Positions 25,149 to 33,883 of a stretch of 64,000 bases of DNA are shown here, one piece after another. Every line of letters begins with the position of its first letter. The first letter of the stretch is position 1. The stretch comes from Micromonospora gifhornensis (GTDB lineage: Bacteria; Actinomycetota; Actinomycetes; Mycobacteriales; Micromonosporaceae). The stretch lies in contig NZ_BOPA01000034.1 of assembly GCF_016863515.1 (NCBI RefSeq), positions 45,231 to 109,230 of the forward strand. The letters are read 5' to 3'. The position numbers and the translations under genes are program-made. The notes beneath the pieces were generated by a model. That model did not search any database. It saw only the letters and a list, made by a program, of their open reading frames with translations, and had not been told where the DNA came from.

Positions 25149-25175
25149 GCGTTAGGAAGGGCCCCTTCCTAACGC
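25149..25175. repeat. 27-nt palindrome of GTTAGGAAGGG type
   Basis: GCGTTAGGAAGGG and CCCTTCCTAACGC are perfect 13-nt inverted arms around a single C. A second, asymmetric version (AGGAAGGGCCCCTTGTTAAC) follows at 25185-25204. From memory, similar AAGGGGCC-centred palindromes recur in Micromonospora intergenic regions. Confidence 0.65.
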
Positions 25176-25184
25176 CTGCGGTAG

Positions 25185-25204
25185 AGGAAGGGCCCCTTGT
25201 TAAC
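25185..25204. repeat. Second AAGGGGCC-type repeat unit
   Basis: AGGAAGGGCCCCTTGTTAAC shares the AGGAAGGGCCCCTT core with the palindrome at 25149-25175 but ends in GTTAAC instead of CCTAAC. It lies 29 nt before the sigma factor start and could affect its promoter or leader. Confidence 0.55.
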
Positions 25205-25233
25205 GACCAGTCGGTCCAGCCGAAAGGAACGAC

Positions 25234-26118
25234 ATGGACGGGCGCACCGGGCTGGCCGAGCGGTTCGAGGAGCATCGGCCGCACCTGCACGCGGTGGCCT
25301 ACCGGATGCTGGGCTCGCTCGGCGAGGCCGACGACGCGGTGCAGGAGACCTGGCTGCGGCTGTCCCGTACCGACGTTGGCGGGGTGGACAACCTCGCCGC
25401 CTGGCTGACCACGGTGGTCGCCCGGGTCAGCCTGAACACGCTGCGCGGCCGTCGGCGTCGTCGCGAGGAGCCACTGGACGTGCGGGTACCCGACCCGGTG
25501 GTCGCACCGGCCGGCCCGGACGATCCCGAGTACGCCGCCGTGCTCGCCGACTCGGTGGGGCTGGCGTTGCTGGTGGTCCTGGACACCCTCACTCCGGCGG
25601 AACGGCTCGCCTTCGTGCTGCACGACATGTTCGCCGTACCGTTCGACGAGATCGCGCCGATGATCGACCGGTCACCGACGGCGGCCCGGCAACTGGCCAG
25701 CCGGGCCCGCCGACGGGTACGCGGCCAGGTCCCCCGACCGGACGCCGATCTGGCCCGGCAGCGGCAGGTGGTCGACGCCTTCCTCGCCGCCGCCCGCCAC
25801 GGTGACCTCGACGCGCTGGTGGGAGTCCTGCATCCGGACGTGGTGCTGCGTTCCGACGGTGGCGTGGCCCGTACCCGGCACACCACCGTGCTCACCGGGG
25901 CCCGGGACGTCGCCGCCCAGGCCGTCACCTTCGGCCGGTTCTCCCCGTTCGCCCGGCCCGCCGTGATCAACGGCAGCGCCGGTGTGGTGGTCACCGCAGC
26001 CGGGCGGCCGTTGTCGGTGATGGCCTTCACCATCTCGGCCGAACTGATCGCCCAGATCGACGTGATCGTCGACCCGGATCGCCTGGCCCGACTGGATCTC
26101 ACCTCGTTCACCGACTGA
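25234..26118 (+). CDS. sigJ: ECF sigma factor, SigJ/ECF41 group with SnoaL-like C-terminal domain
   Basis: The 294-residue protein starts at ATG 25234 with GAAAGGAAC upstream. Region 2 is at about 10-75 (YRMLGSLGEADDAVQETWLRLSR) and region 4 at about 115-165 (LTPAERLAFVLHDMFAVPFDEIAPMIDRSPTAARQLASRARRR split around the turn). Residues 175-290 form the SnoaL_2-like domain that distinguishes ECF41 sigma factors and modulates their activity; ECF41 has no classical anti-sigma partner. The divergent NmrA-like gene fits the usual target type. The symbol reflects subgroup, not demonstrated orthology. Confidence 0.85.
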   Translation: MDGRTGLAERFEEHRPHLHAVAYRMLGSLGEADDAVQETWLRLSRTDVGGVDNLAAWLTTVVARVSLNTLRGRRRRREEPLDVRVPDPVVAPAGPDDPEYAAVLADSVGLALLVVLDTLTPAERLAFVLHDMFAVPFDEIAPMIDRSPTAARQLASRARRRVRGQVPRPDADLARQRQVVDAFLAAARHGDLDALVGVLHPDVVLRSDGGVARTRHTTVLTGARDVAAQAVTFGRFSPFARPAVINGSAGVVVTAAGRPLSVMAFTISAELIAQIDVIVDPDRLARLDLTSFTD

Positions 26119-26224
26119 CGACCGCACCGGACAGCAGGGTGGCCGGCGTCGCAGCCCGCCACCGAGACCGTCCGGTCGTGATCGGTTGAGCGGGGCGAGT
26201 CGATGCGGTGGGTGTGGTCTCGGG

Positions 26225-26851
26225 TCAGGCGCCGAAGCCGGCCAGTCGGAAGGCCACGAAGCCGACCAGAGCCAGGGGGAGTACGGTGGCCAGCGCGAGC
26301 AGTCGCGCCCGGGTGCCGCGAGCGACGACGACCACGACCAGGACGCCCAGCGTGGTCTTGATCAGAACGTTCCAGAGCGGGTCGATGCCGTAGTTCGGGT
26401 GGTTGATCCGGCTGGCGTCGATCAGGGCCTCGGCGAACAGGACCGCGCCGGGCAGGGCGATGCCGACCGGTTGTCGCCATCCTCGCTCGTGCGCCCAGAC
26501 ACCGCCGATGCCGAAGACCACTCCGGCGAGGACCCCGAAGCTCATCCAGAGCAGCGAGGTGGGTGCCCACAGCACCGACCAGTCGTCGCCCTGGATGACC
26601 GCCGCCGCGGCGTAGTAGCCGGGGACCGCGACGACGAGCGCGACGGCGGCGCCGATGGCCGCGCGTACCCAGCCGGTCCGGACCCAGAAGCCGAAGGCGA
26701 ACGCGGCGACCGCCCAGACCGCACTGGAGTTGCCCAGGTCGGCGAAGGGGAAGGGGACGAACTTGATCCAGACGAAGTCGAGGATGCCGAGCAGCAGCCC
26801 GCCGAGTACGGCGGTGAGCGCGATGCTGCGGCGGTCGGGGTGGTGTCGCAT
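26225..26851 (-). CDS. Six-to-seven TM membrane protein (DUF6518-like)
   Basis: The 208-residue protein is almost entirely hydrophobic helices. Conserved-looking features are GILDFVWIKFVP near residue 22, an HERGWRQPVG loop near 122 and EALIDASRINHP near 141. It resembles an uncharacterised actinobacterial membrane family. It is monocistronic between a convergent sigma factor gene and the maltokinase-cap-like gene. Confidence 0.6.
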   Translation of the reverse strand: MRHHPDRRSIALTAVLGGLLLGILDFVWIKFVPFPFADLGNSSAVWAVAAFAFGFWVRTGWVRAAIGAAVALVVAVPGYYAAAAVIQGDDWSVLWAPTSLLWMSFGVLAGVVFGIGGVWAHERGWRQPVGIALPGAVLFAEALIDASRINHPNYGIDPLWNVLIKTTLGVLVVVVVARGTRARLLALATVLPLALVGFVAFRLAGFGA

Positions 26852-26944
26852 GAGATCGGAGCATACTCGGTATGCATCGATGGGCCCGAGGCTGCCCTGT
26901 CGCTGGGGGCACCATCGCGCCGAAAGACGCCAGGGACGAGGGCG

Positions 26945-27583
26945 TCAGCGCACCGAGGCGTACGCCAGGGGCATGGTGACATCGTCCCAGGCGCCGGTCA
27001 GCGTGGCAGCGCCCACGCCGGCCGGTGGGCCGCCGGCGGCCGCGTCGGGACGGCGGAGAAGGGTCAACTCCACCGTGTCGGTGACGATCACGGTCAGGGT
27101 GCCGTCCACCACCCGGCGTACCGCGCCGACGGTCGGCACATCGATGCCGCCCGAGTCGCTGGTGATCTCCATGTTCGGCGCGCGCACCTCACGGTGGCCG
27201 TCGACCTCGAAGTACTCCTCGGCCTGCCCGGTGCCGGCGAGGACGGCGTCGGCCAGCGCGGCGGCGTACACCGGATCGGCGCAGGCGTCGTAGACCCAGC
27301 GGGTGCCCAGCACCGAGTGCTCCGTGGTGCCGATCAGCCAGGCGTCGGCGGACGGCAGCGGCGCACCACGGTAGGTGAGCGGCACCTGGTGCACCGGGCC
27401 GGCCCCGGCGCGTACCAGCAGGGTCTCGATGCCGACCTCGCCGGCCGGGTCGTCGAACCGGTACGCGGCCACCCGCACCACCTCGGCTGCGGCGTCCCCC
27501 TGGTACCAGCCACGGCTGGGCAGCCAGGCGGTCAACAGTTCGAGCTTGGTGGGGCGGATCTCCGCCCGGTGCAGTAACGCCAT
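26945..27583 (-). CDS. Stand-alone maltokinase N-terminal-cap-like protein
   Basis: From ATG 27583 the protein has 212 residues. MALLHRAEIRPTKLELLTAWLPSRGWY at the start is the signature of the N-terminal cap domain of mycobacterial/actinobacterial maltokinases (Pep2-type), and the rest of the protein is that beta-rich cap; the kinase catalytic domain is absent. A stand-alone form occurs in actinobacteria (CG0192-related proteins), with unknown role. Divergent from the PRC-barrel-like gene. Binding of a sugar or regulation of glycogen/trehalose metabolism is only a guess. Confidence 0.65.
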   Translation of the reverse strand: MALLHRAEIRPTKLELLTAWLPSRGWYQGDAAAEVVRVAAYRFDDPAGEVGIETLLVRAGAGPVHQVPLTYRGAPLPSADAWLIGTTEHSVLGTRWVYDACADPVYAAALADAVLAGTGQAEEYFEVDGHREVRAPNMEITSDSGGIDVPTVGAVRRVVDGTLTVIVTDTVELTLLRRPDAAAGGPPAGVGAATLTGAWDDVTMPLAYASVR

Positions 27584-27709
27584 GCGCGGCATCGTATGCC
27601 CGCTCGGTGTCCGGCGCGGTCCCGGTGGACGTGTGCGCAGGGCGGCAGCGGGTATGGCAGCCCTCTCACCTGACGGGCGGCCGCCGACGCGTACCGAAGG
27701 AGCGTGACA

Positions 27710-28057
27710 GTGACGGATCTCGGTGCAAAGGTCTCCTACCTCGCCCTCGGCACCGGTGTCCCGGTCTACGCCCCCGACGGCGCGTTCGTCGGGGTCGTCG
27801 AGCATGTCGTCGCCGACGAGCCGCAGGACATCTTCCACGGCGTGATCATCGAACCGTCCCGGGATCACCATGCCCACCGCTTCGCCTACCGCGAGCAGAT
27901 CGGTGAACTCCACGAGCGGGGTGTGGTGCTGTCGGTGCCGGCCGGGCAGTTGCACGAGCCGGGTACGGACATGCCGGCCGAGCAGGTGGAGGAGTCCGAC
28001 GACCCGGTGCGGCTGGGCCTGCGTCGGGCCTGGGAATGGCTGATCCGACCGCAGTGA
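27710..28057 (+). CDS. PRC-barrel-like small protein
   Basis: GTG 27710 is preceded by AAGGAG with 7-nt spacing; a GTG at 27704 is too close to that site. The 115-residue protein contains GVPVYAPDGAFVGVVEHVVADE and IFHGVIIEP, a PRC-barrel-like pair of strands followed by an acidic linker and a basic C-terminal helix (VRLGLRRAWEWL). PRC-barrel proteins often bind RNA or protein partners or act in stress resistance. No partner is evident here. Confidence 0.6.
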   Translation: MTDLGAKVSYLALGTGVPVYAPDGAFVGVVEHVVADEPQDIFHGVIIEPSRDHHAHRFAYREQIGELHERGVVLSVPAGQLHEPGTDMPAEQVEESDDPVRLGLRRAWEWLIRPQ

Positions 28058-28063
28058 CCTGGT

Positions 28064-28840
28064 TCAGGCCAGGTGCGGGTCGTGCAGCGTCTGCTCCCAG
28101 ATCGACGACATCTCCTCGAACGCGTGCTCCATGATCTGCACCATGGCGCGGCGGGCGCTGTCGCCGTCGTGTCGTTGGATCCCCTGGGCGACCTCGGCGT
28201 GCAGTTGCAGGGCCTGCTCGTGCGGGTAGTGCGGCATCAGGTGGTAGTGATGCCGGCCGATGAGCACCTCGGCGACCAGGTCCTGCAGCTTGACGAACAT
28301 CTCGTTGCCGGAGGCGCGCAGCACCCGCTGATGGAACTCGATGTCCAGGCGCAGGAAACGCTCCTCGTCGCCGGCCTTGCCGGCGGCCCACATCTTTGCG
28401 GCGAGCCCCACCAGCTCGCTCGCGTCGTCGTGGTCGACGCGCTGGGCGGCCAGCCACGCGGCGTGCGGCTCGATGGCGGTACGCAGCTCGGTGATCGAGC
28501 GGATCTGGGCGATGCGTCCGGCCGAGGCCAGCCGCCAGCGGATCACCTGGGGATCGAAGACGTTCCAATGATCGGCTGAGCGGATCATGACGCCGACCCG
28601 GCGGCGCGTCTCGATGAACCCCATCGACGCGAGCACCCGCAGCACCTCTCGGATCACCGAGCGGGACACCGCGTAGCGGTCGACCAGTTCATCGATGTTG
28701 AGCACGGCGCCGGCCGCCAGCTCACCGCCGCAGATGGCGGTGCCGAGGTGGTCGAGGACGCGTCCGTGCAGCCCGGCCTCGGCAGGGGCGGCCTGTGCGG
28801 GTGCAACCCCCGGTGAGGGCACAATCACGTCACGGATCAT
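28064..28840 (-). CDS. FadR-subfamily GntR transcriptional regulator of the sugar-acid operon
   Basis: From ATG 28840 the protein has 258 residues. The winged helix is at about 25-90 (GLHGRVLDHLGTAICGGELAAG split by strands, DRYAVSRSVIREVLRVLASMG). The FCD ligand domain follows, with metal/ligand histidines in DIEFHQRVLRASGNE and GRHHYHLMPHYPHEQALQLHAE. FCD regulators of this type commonly respond to sugar acids such as gluconate or galactonate. It is divergent from the ABC transporter/dehydratase operon, with an 18-bp palindrome adjoining its start, and is therefore its likely repressor. Confidence 0.88.
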   Translation of the reverse strand: MIRDVIVPSPGVAPAQAAPAEAGLHGRVLDHLGTAICGGELAAGAVLNIDELVDRYAVSRSVIREVLRVLASMGFIETRRRVGVMIRSADHWNVFDPQVIRWRLASAGRIAQIRSITELRTAIEPHAAWLAAQRVDHDDASELVGLAAKMWAAGKAGDEERFLRLDIEFHQRVLRASGNEMFVKLQDLVAEVLIGRHHYHLMPHYPHEQALQLHAEVAQGIQRHDGDSARRAMVQIMEHAFEEMSSIWEQTLHDPHLA

Positions 28841-28845
28841 ATCAG

Positions 28846-28863
28846 TACGAGGTACCCCTTGTA
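28846..28863. promoter_or_regulatory. Probable GntR operator TACnAGGnnnnCCTnGTA
   Basis: TACGAGGTACCCCTTGTA at 28846-28863 is an imperfect 18-bp palindrome with six symmetric pairs, immediately upstream of the regulator start and overlapping TATAAG (28862-28867), a possible -10 box for the rightward operon. Binding would allow autoregulation and repression of the importer operon. Confidence 0.6.
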
Positions 28864-28968
28864 TAAGTCTGCTTTTTCGGCCTAGCATCCGGACGTTAAG
28901 CGGATGTAAAAACCCGTTGTCGTGCCCGTCCCCCCGGGGTCGCGACCAACACAGAAGGAGAGACGGAC

Positions 28969-30255
28969 GTGGGACGTCGGTCAAAAATCGGGATATCTCT
29001 GGCGATGGTGTCCGCCTTGACGTTGTCCGCCTGCGGTGGCGGTGACGACAGCGGTTCCTCCGACACCGTGCGGGTCACCCTGGTCAACCATGTCTGGACC
29101 GAGAACATCCGGAAGGCGTTGCCGGAGTTCGAGCGGGAGACCGGCATCAAGGTCGAGGTCACCCAGCTCGGTGAGGACCAGCTGTCGGACCAGTACAACG
29201 TCAAGCTGAACGCCGGCTCCAGCGACATCGACGTGATGATGTACCGCCCGCTGCAGGAAGGCCGGCTGTTCGCCAAGAACAAGTACCTCGCCGACCTCAC
29301 CGACAAGGCCAAGGGCAGCAGCGACTTCGACCTCGCCGACATCCAGGCGGCGCCGCTGAGCACCACCACCTACGAGGACAAGGTGGTCGGCGTGCCGATC
29401 ATCACCGAGCAGCAGGTGCTCTACTACCGCAAGGACCTGCTGGAGAAGTCCGGCTTCAGCGCCCCGCCGCAGACCCTGGACGAGCTCAAGGCCCAGGCCG
29501 CGAAGATCCAGGCGGACAACCCGGGTGTGGCCGGCTTCGTCTCGCGTACCGGCAAGGCCGCCGCGGTCACCCAGTTCTCCAGCTTCCTGTTCAGCTTCGG
29601 CGGCGACTTCGTCGACGAGGCGGGCAAGTCCGCGGTCAGCTCCGACGCCGCCAAGCAGGCGTACGCGTACTACGGCGGTCTGCTGCGTGAGCACGGCCCG
29701 GCCAACATCAGCACCGACATGAGCTGGTCGGAGGCGATGGCGATCTTCACCCAGGGCCAGGCCGCCTTCTACACCGAGGCGAACTCGCTCTACAAGAACG
29801 CCACCGACCCGGCCAAGTCGAAGGTCTCCGACACCGTCGGGTTCGCGCCGTTCCCGGCCGGCCCGGCCGGCTCGAAGCCGTACAACGTCCCCTCCTGGGC
29901 GCTGGCCGTCAACGAGGCCTCGAAGAACCAGGACAACTCCTGGAAGTTCATCGAGTGGGCGGCCGGTAAGGCGCAGACCCTGGAGCAGCAGAAGTCCGGC
30001 GTGCCGGGCGCCCGCACCTCCGTGTGGGAGAACCCCGAGGGCATCGCCACCTACCCGAAGGACATGGCCGACGCGATCACCGTGAGCCTGGCCAACGGTG
30101 TCGGTCACGACCGGCCCGTGGTCGAGCGGGTCGCGCAGGCCCGCGAGATCGTCGGTCAGCCGATCGTCGACGCCATCACCGGTAAGGACGCCGCCGCCTC
30201 CGCCGAGGCCGCCAACCAGGCCTTCCAGAAGTTCCTGGACGACGAGGCCCGCTAA
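28969..30255 (+). CDS. CUT1-type ABC transporter solute-binding lipoprotein
   Basis: The 428-residue protein starts at GTG 28969 behind AAGGAG. It has a lipoprotein signal: basic start, hydrophobic core and LTLSAC lipobox with Cys near 23, followed by an acidic linker. The body (VRVTLVNHVWTENIRKALPEFERETGIKVEV onward, in strands and helices) is a family 1 extracellular binding fold, and GVPIITEQQVLYYRKDLLEKSGF is typical of sugar-binding members. It delivers substrate to the permeases encoded downstream. Given the catabolic genes, the ligand may be a hexonate or an oligosaccharide containing one. Confidence 0.9.
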   Translation: MGRRSKIGISLAMVSALTLSACGGGDDSGSSDTVRVTLVNHVWTENIRKALPEFERETGIKVEVTQLGEDQLSDQYNVKLNAGSSDIDVMMYRPLQEGRLFAKNKYLADLTDKAKGSSDFDLADIQAAPLSTTTYEDKVVGVPIITEQQVLYYRKDLLEKSGFSAPPQTLDELKAQAAKIQADNPGVAGFVSRTGKAAAVTQFSSFLFSFGGDFVDEAGKSAVSSDAAKQAYAYYGGLLREHGPANISTDMSWSEAMAIFTQGQAAFYTEANSLYKNATDPAKSKVSDTVGFAPFPAGPAGSKPYNVPSWALAVNEASKNQDNSWKFIEWAAGKAQTLEQQKSGVPGARTSVWENPEGIATYPKDMADAITVSLANGVGHDRPVVERVAQAREIVGQPIVDAITGKDAAASAEAANQAFQKFLDDEAR

Positions 30256-30263
30256 GTCCGGGC

Positions 30264-30300
30264 ACGGGGGTGGTGGGGCGCACAGCCCCGCCACCCCCGT
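30264..30300 (+). terminator. Intra-operon hairpin after the binding-protein gene
   Basis: ACGGGGGTGGTGGGGC (30264-30279), loop GCACA and GCCCCGCCACCCCCGT (30285-30300) make a 16-bp stem with one G-U pair. Without a T-tract, it probably stabilises the upstream mRNA or partly terminates, raising binding protein over permeases. Confidence 0.65.
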
Positions 30301-30325
30301 CCGGCCTCCCCATCACGGAGATCTG

Positions 30326-31276
30326 ATGCCAGCTGTAACCGCACCCAGCCGGACGCCACGCAGCGCCGGAGTCATGCCTGACACGCCCGGCTGGGCGCGT
30401 TGGGCCAACGACCATCGCAAGTGGCTCTTCGCGGCCCCGGCCATGGCCTTCGTCGCCGCGCTGATCATCTTCCCGCTGGGCTGGACCATCTACCTCAGCT
30501 TCACCGACTCCTCGGGGTCGGTTCGGGCCGAGTCGGAGTTCATCGGCCTGCGCAACTACCTGGACGTGCTCACCGACACCGACCGGTTCTGGCCCGCCGT
30601 GGGCCGGACCGCCGCGTTCACCGGTGCCGCGCTGTTCTTCGAGGTAGTCCTCGGCATGGCGATCGCCCTGCTGCTGTGGCGTCCGTTCAAGGGCGAGAAG
30701 TGGGTCCGGGTCGCGATCCTGCTGCCGCTGGTCGCCACCCCGGTGGCCGTCGGCATGATGTGGCGGCTCATCTTCGACCCCAACATCGGTATGGCCAACC
30801 AGATCCTCAGCTGGGTCGGCATCGGCCCGCAGCCGTGGCTGGCCGGGCAGAACAGCGCGCTGCCCACCACGATCTTCATCGACATCTGGCAGTGGACCCC
30901 GATGGTGGTGCTGATCCTGCTGGCCGGTCTGACCTCGCTCTCCGACGAGCCGCAGGAAGCGGCGATGATCGACGGCGCGAGCACCTGGCAGCGCTTCCGG
31001 CACGTCACCCTGCCGCTGCTGATGCCCACCGTGATCGTCGCGGTGCTGCTGCGCGGCATCGACGCGCTGAAGACCTTCGACATCCTCTACGCGACCAAGG
31101 GGCGAGGCGGCGGTTCCTTCAACGAGGTGGAGACGCTCAACGTGTACGCCTACGGCCTGAGCTTCGACTACAACGAGTACGGCCTCTCCTCGACGGTGCT
31201 GATCCTGTTCTTCCTGATCATCATCGGCGTGATGTGGCTCCTCACCTCTCGCAAGAAGAAGGAGGCCGCCCGATGA
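30326..31276 (+). CDS. ABC sugar permease 1 (MalF/UgpA-type)
   Basis: From ATG 30326 (GGAG upstream) the protein has 316 residues and six membrane segments starting at about residue 32. The EAA loop EAAMIDGASTWQRFRHVTLPLL near 212 is the site contacting the ATPase subunit. It belongs to the MalFG family and pairs with the next gene, with a 4-nt ATGA overlap. No ATPase gene is in the operon, so a shared MsiK-type ATPase elsewhere is probably used, as is common in actinobacteria. Confidence 0.92.
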   Translation: MPAVTAPSRTPRSAGVMPDTPGWARWANDHRKWLFAAPAMAFVAALIIFPLGWTIYLSFTDSSGSVRAESEFIGLRNYLDVLTDTDRFWPAVGRTAAFTGAALFFEVVLGMAIALLLWRPFKGEKWVRVAILLPLVATPVAVGMMWRLIFDPNIGMANQILSWVGIGPQPWLAGQNSALPTTIFIDIWQWTPMVVLILLAGLTSLSDEPQEAAMIDGASTWQRFRHVTLPLLMPTVIVAVLLRGIDALKTFDILYATKGRGGGSFNEVETLNVYAYGLSFDYNEYGLSSTVLILFFLIIIGVMWLLTSRKKKEAAR

Positions 31277-32088
31277 AGACGAGTCTCGGATTCCGGATCT
31301 TCCGCACGGTGGCCCTGGTCGTCGTCGTGCTGTCGCTGGTGGCGCCGCTGGTCTGGATGGTGGCCGCCTCCTTCAAGACAAACGTCGACATCTACGACAC
31401 CAGCAAGGCCCTGATCTTCTCGCCCACGCTCGACAACTACGGCACCGTCCTGCAGCAGGCCAACTACCTCCAGTTCATCGGCAACAGCCTCTGGGTGGCC
31501 TTCGCGGCGACCGTGCTGTCGCTGCTGCTCGGCGTGCCGGCCGCGTACTCGATGAGCCGGTTCAACATGCGCAAGTCGGCGCTGGTGGTGCTGATGGCCC
31601 GGGTCATCCCCGGTGTCTCGCTGCTGGTGCCCTGGTACTACGTCTTCTCGAACCTGCGCATGGTCGGCGGGTTCAGCGTGCTGATCCTGAGCCACATGTT
31701 CGTCTCGCTGCCGTTGATCGTCTACATCATGATGGGCTTCTTCGACGGTCTGCCGGACGAGTTGGAGGAGGCGGCGCAGGTCGACGGTCTGACCCCGATC
31801 GGGGCGTTCCGTCGGGTCACCCTGCCGCTGTCGGTGCCGGGCATCGCGACCGCCGGCATCCTGTCCTTCATCTTCTCGTGGAACAACTTCATGTTCGCCC
31901 TGGTGCTCTCCGGCGCGGACACGAAGACCCTGCCGGTGGCGATCTTCGACTTCGTCGGCTACGCGAGCATCGACTGGGGCGGCCTGATGGCGGCGACCAC
32001 AGTGGTCACCCTGCCCATCATGATCATTGCGCTGTTCGTGCAGAAGTACATCGTCTCCGGACTCACCGCAGGCGCGACGAAGGGCTGA
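31273..32088 (+). CDS. ABC sugar permease 2 (MalG/UgpE-type)
   Basis: The 271-residue protein starts at ATG 31273 overlapping the previous stop. It has six membrane segments and an EAA motif LEEAAQVDGLTPIGAFRRVT near residue 166, as in MalG-type subunits. It forms the heterodimeric membrane channel with permease 1. The dehydratase gene follows 5 nt after its stop. Confidence 0.92.
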   Translation: MKTSLGFRIFRTVALVVVVLSLVAPLVWMVAASFKTNVDIYDTSKALIFSPTLDNYGTVLQQANYLQFIGNSLWVAFAATVLSLLLGVPAAYSMSRFNMRKSALVVLMARVIPGVSLLVPWYYVFSNLRMVGGFSVLILSHMFVSLPLIVYIMMGFFDGLPDELEEAAQVDGLTPIGAFRRVTLPLSVPGIATAGILSFIFSWNNFMFALVLSGADTKTLPVAIFDFVGYASIDWGGLMAATTVVTLPIMIIALFVQKYIVSGLTAGATKG

Positions 32089-32093
32089 GCACC

Positions 32094-33242
32094 ATGACCA
32101 CCATCTCCCGCGTCGAGACGTTCCTGGTCGCACCCCGCTGGCTGTTCGTCCGGGTGGAGACCACCGACGGCATCGTCGGCTGGGGCGAGGCGACCTGCGA
32201 GGGCCGCTCGGAGACCGTACGCACCGCCGTCGAGCAGCTCAGCGAACTGCTGATCGGCCAGGACGCGCTGCGCATCGAGGACCACTGGCAGGTGATGACC
32301 AAGGGCTCCTTCTACCGGGGCGGCCCGATCCTGGCCAGCGCCGTCGCCGGCCTGGACCAGGCGCTGTGGGACATCGCCGGCAAGCGGTACGGCGCCCCCG
32401 TGCACCAGCTGCTCGGCGGACCCGTCCGGGACCGGATCCGGGTCTACGGCTGGGTCGGCGGTGACGAGCCCAGCGAGGTGCGCGACCAGATCGCCGCGCG
32501 CGTGGAGGCGGGACTGACCGCCGTGAAGATGAACGCCTCCGGGCGGATGAGCCCGCTGGCCACCGTCGCCGAACTCGACGAGGTGGTCAAGCGGGTCGCC
32601 GCCGCCCGCGAGGTGCTCGGCGAGCACCGGGACGTGGCCGTGGACTTCCACGGCCGGTTCACCCTCGCCAACGCCCGCCGGGTCGCGCCGCTGCTGGAGC
32701 CGTACCGGCCGTTCTTCCTGGAGGAGCCGGTGGTGCCGGAGAACTCCCACCTCATCGGGGAGTTCGTCCGCTCCACCACCACCCCGGTCTCCACCGGGGA
32801 ACGGCTCTACAACCGGCAGGAGTTCCTGCCGGTGCTGCAGGCCGGCATCGCGGTGGCCCAGCCGGACCTGTCGCACGCCGGCGGCATCACCGAGGTACGC
32901 AAGATCGCCGCGCTGGCCGAGACGTTCGACGTGCAGCTGGCCCCGCACTGCCCGCTCGGGCCGATCGCCCTGGCCGCCTGCCTGCAGGTCGGTTTCGCCA
33001 CGCCGAACTACCTGATCCAGGAGCAGAGCATCGGCATCCACTACAACCTCGGTGCCGAGGTGCTCGACTACTGTGTCGACCAGCAGCCGCTGACCTTCGT
33101 CGACGGGTACGTCCAGCGCCTCACCGCACCGGGGCTGGGCATCGAGATCGACGAGCAGGCGGTACGCGCGGCGGACAAGCGGGGTCACGCCTGGCGTAGC
33201 CCGATGTTCCGACACGTCGACGGTTCGTACGCGGAGTGGTGA
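32094..33242 (+). CDS. dgoD: D-galactonate dehydratase (enolase superfamily)
   Basis: From ATG 32094 the enzyme has 382 residues, the same length as the E. coli enzyme, and aligns over its full length by recognition of VGGDEPSEV, VDFHGRF, LSHAGGITE and APHCPLGPIALAACLQV. Metal ligands are Asp184, Glu210 and Glu236; His186 and His285 are the expected acid/base residues. It converts D-galactonate to 2-keto-3-deoxygalactonate in the cytosol. Aldolase and kinase genes follow directly. A related acid such as D-fuconate cannot be excluded. Confidence 0.88.
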   Translation: MTTISRVETFLVAPRWLFVRVETTDGIVGWGEATCEGRSETVRTAVEQLSELLIGQDALRIEDHWQVMTKGSFYRGGPILASAVAGLDQALWDIAGKRYGAPVHQLLGGPVRDRIRVYGWVGGDEPSEVRDQIAARVEAGLTAVKMNASGRMSPLATVAELDEVVKRVAAAREVLGEHRDVAVDFHGRFTLANARRVAPLLEPYRPFFLEEPVVPENSHLIGEFVRSTTTPVSTGERLYNRQEFLPVLQAGIAVAQPDLSHAGGITEVRKIAALAETFDVQLAPHCPLGPIALAACLQVGFATPNYLIQEQSIGIHYNLGAEVLDYCVDQQPLTFVDGYVQRLTAPGLGIEIDEQAVRAADKRGHAWRSPMFRHVDGSYAEW

Positions 33243-33244
33243 CC

Positions 33245-33883
33245 ATGACCGACCTGCTCACCGCCGAACTCACCGCGCAGCGGCTGCTGGCGATCATCCG
33301 AGGCACCGACACCGCCGCCGCGATCGCCACCGGCACCGCCCTGCTGGCCGAGGGAGTGTCGATCATCGAGGTGGCGCTGACCACCCCGGGCGCGCTCGAC
33401 GCCATCGCGGCGATCCGGGCGGACGCGCCCGCCGGCACCCTGGTCGGTGCCGGCACGGTGCTCACCCCGGCGGCCGTGGCCGACGTGGCGGCGGCCGGCG
33501 CCCAGTTCGTGGTGACGCCGGCCGTGGTCGACTCGATCCCCGAGGCGGTCCGCCGGGGACTGCCGGTCGCCGCCGGCGCGCTCACCCCGACCGAGGCGTA
33601 CACCGCCGTCCGGTGGGGTGCCAGCGTGGTCAAGCTCTTCCCGGCGTCGGTGGGCGGCACGGCGTACCTGAAGGCGGTGCGCGACCCGTTCCCGGACATC
33701 CCGTTCGTCGCCGTCGGCGGGGTGGGTCTGGCCGAGCTGCCGGGCTACCTGGCGGTCGGCGCGATCGCGGTCGGCGTCGGCGGCCCGCTGGTGGGCGACG
33801 CCGCCTCCGGCGGCGACCTCGACGCGCTGCGGGGGCGGGCTCGCGCGTACCGGGCGGCGGTCCGCGAAGCGGGGCCACGGTGA
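33245..33883 (+). CDS. dgoA: 2-dehydro-3-deoxy-(6-phospho)galactonate/gluconate aldolase
   Basis: The 212-residue protein from ATG 33245 is a class I KDPG/KDPGal aldolase. Schiff-base Lys130 lies in VVKLFPAS, the catalytic Glu42 in IIEVALTTPG and the phosphate-binding end in VAVGGVG. It cleaves the 6-phospho-2-keto-3-deoxy acid to pyruvate and glyceraldehyde 3-phosphate. It sits 2 nt after dgoD, and its stop overlaps the kinase GTG start (GTGA), so dehydratase, aldolase and kinase are one coupled pathway unit. Confidence 0.88.
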   Translation: MTDLLTAELTAQRLLAIIRGTDTAAAIATGTALLAEGVSIIEVALTTPGALDAIAAIRADAPAGTLVGAGTVLTPAAVADVAAAGAQFVVTPAVVDSIPEAVRRGLPVAAGALTPTEAYTAVRWGASVVKLFPASVGGTAYLKAVRDPFPDIPFVAVGGVGLAELPGYLAVGAIAVGVGGPLVGDAASGGDLDALRGRARAYRAAVREAGPR

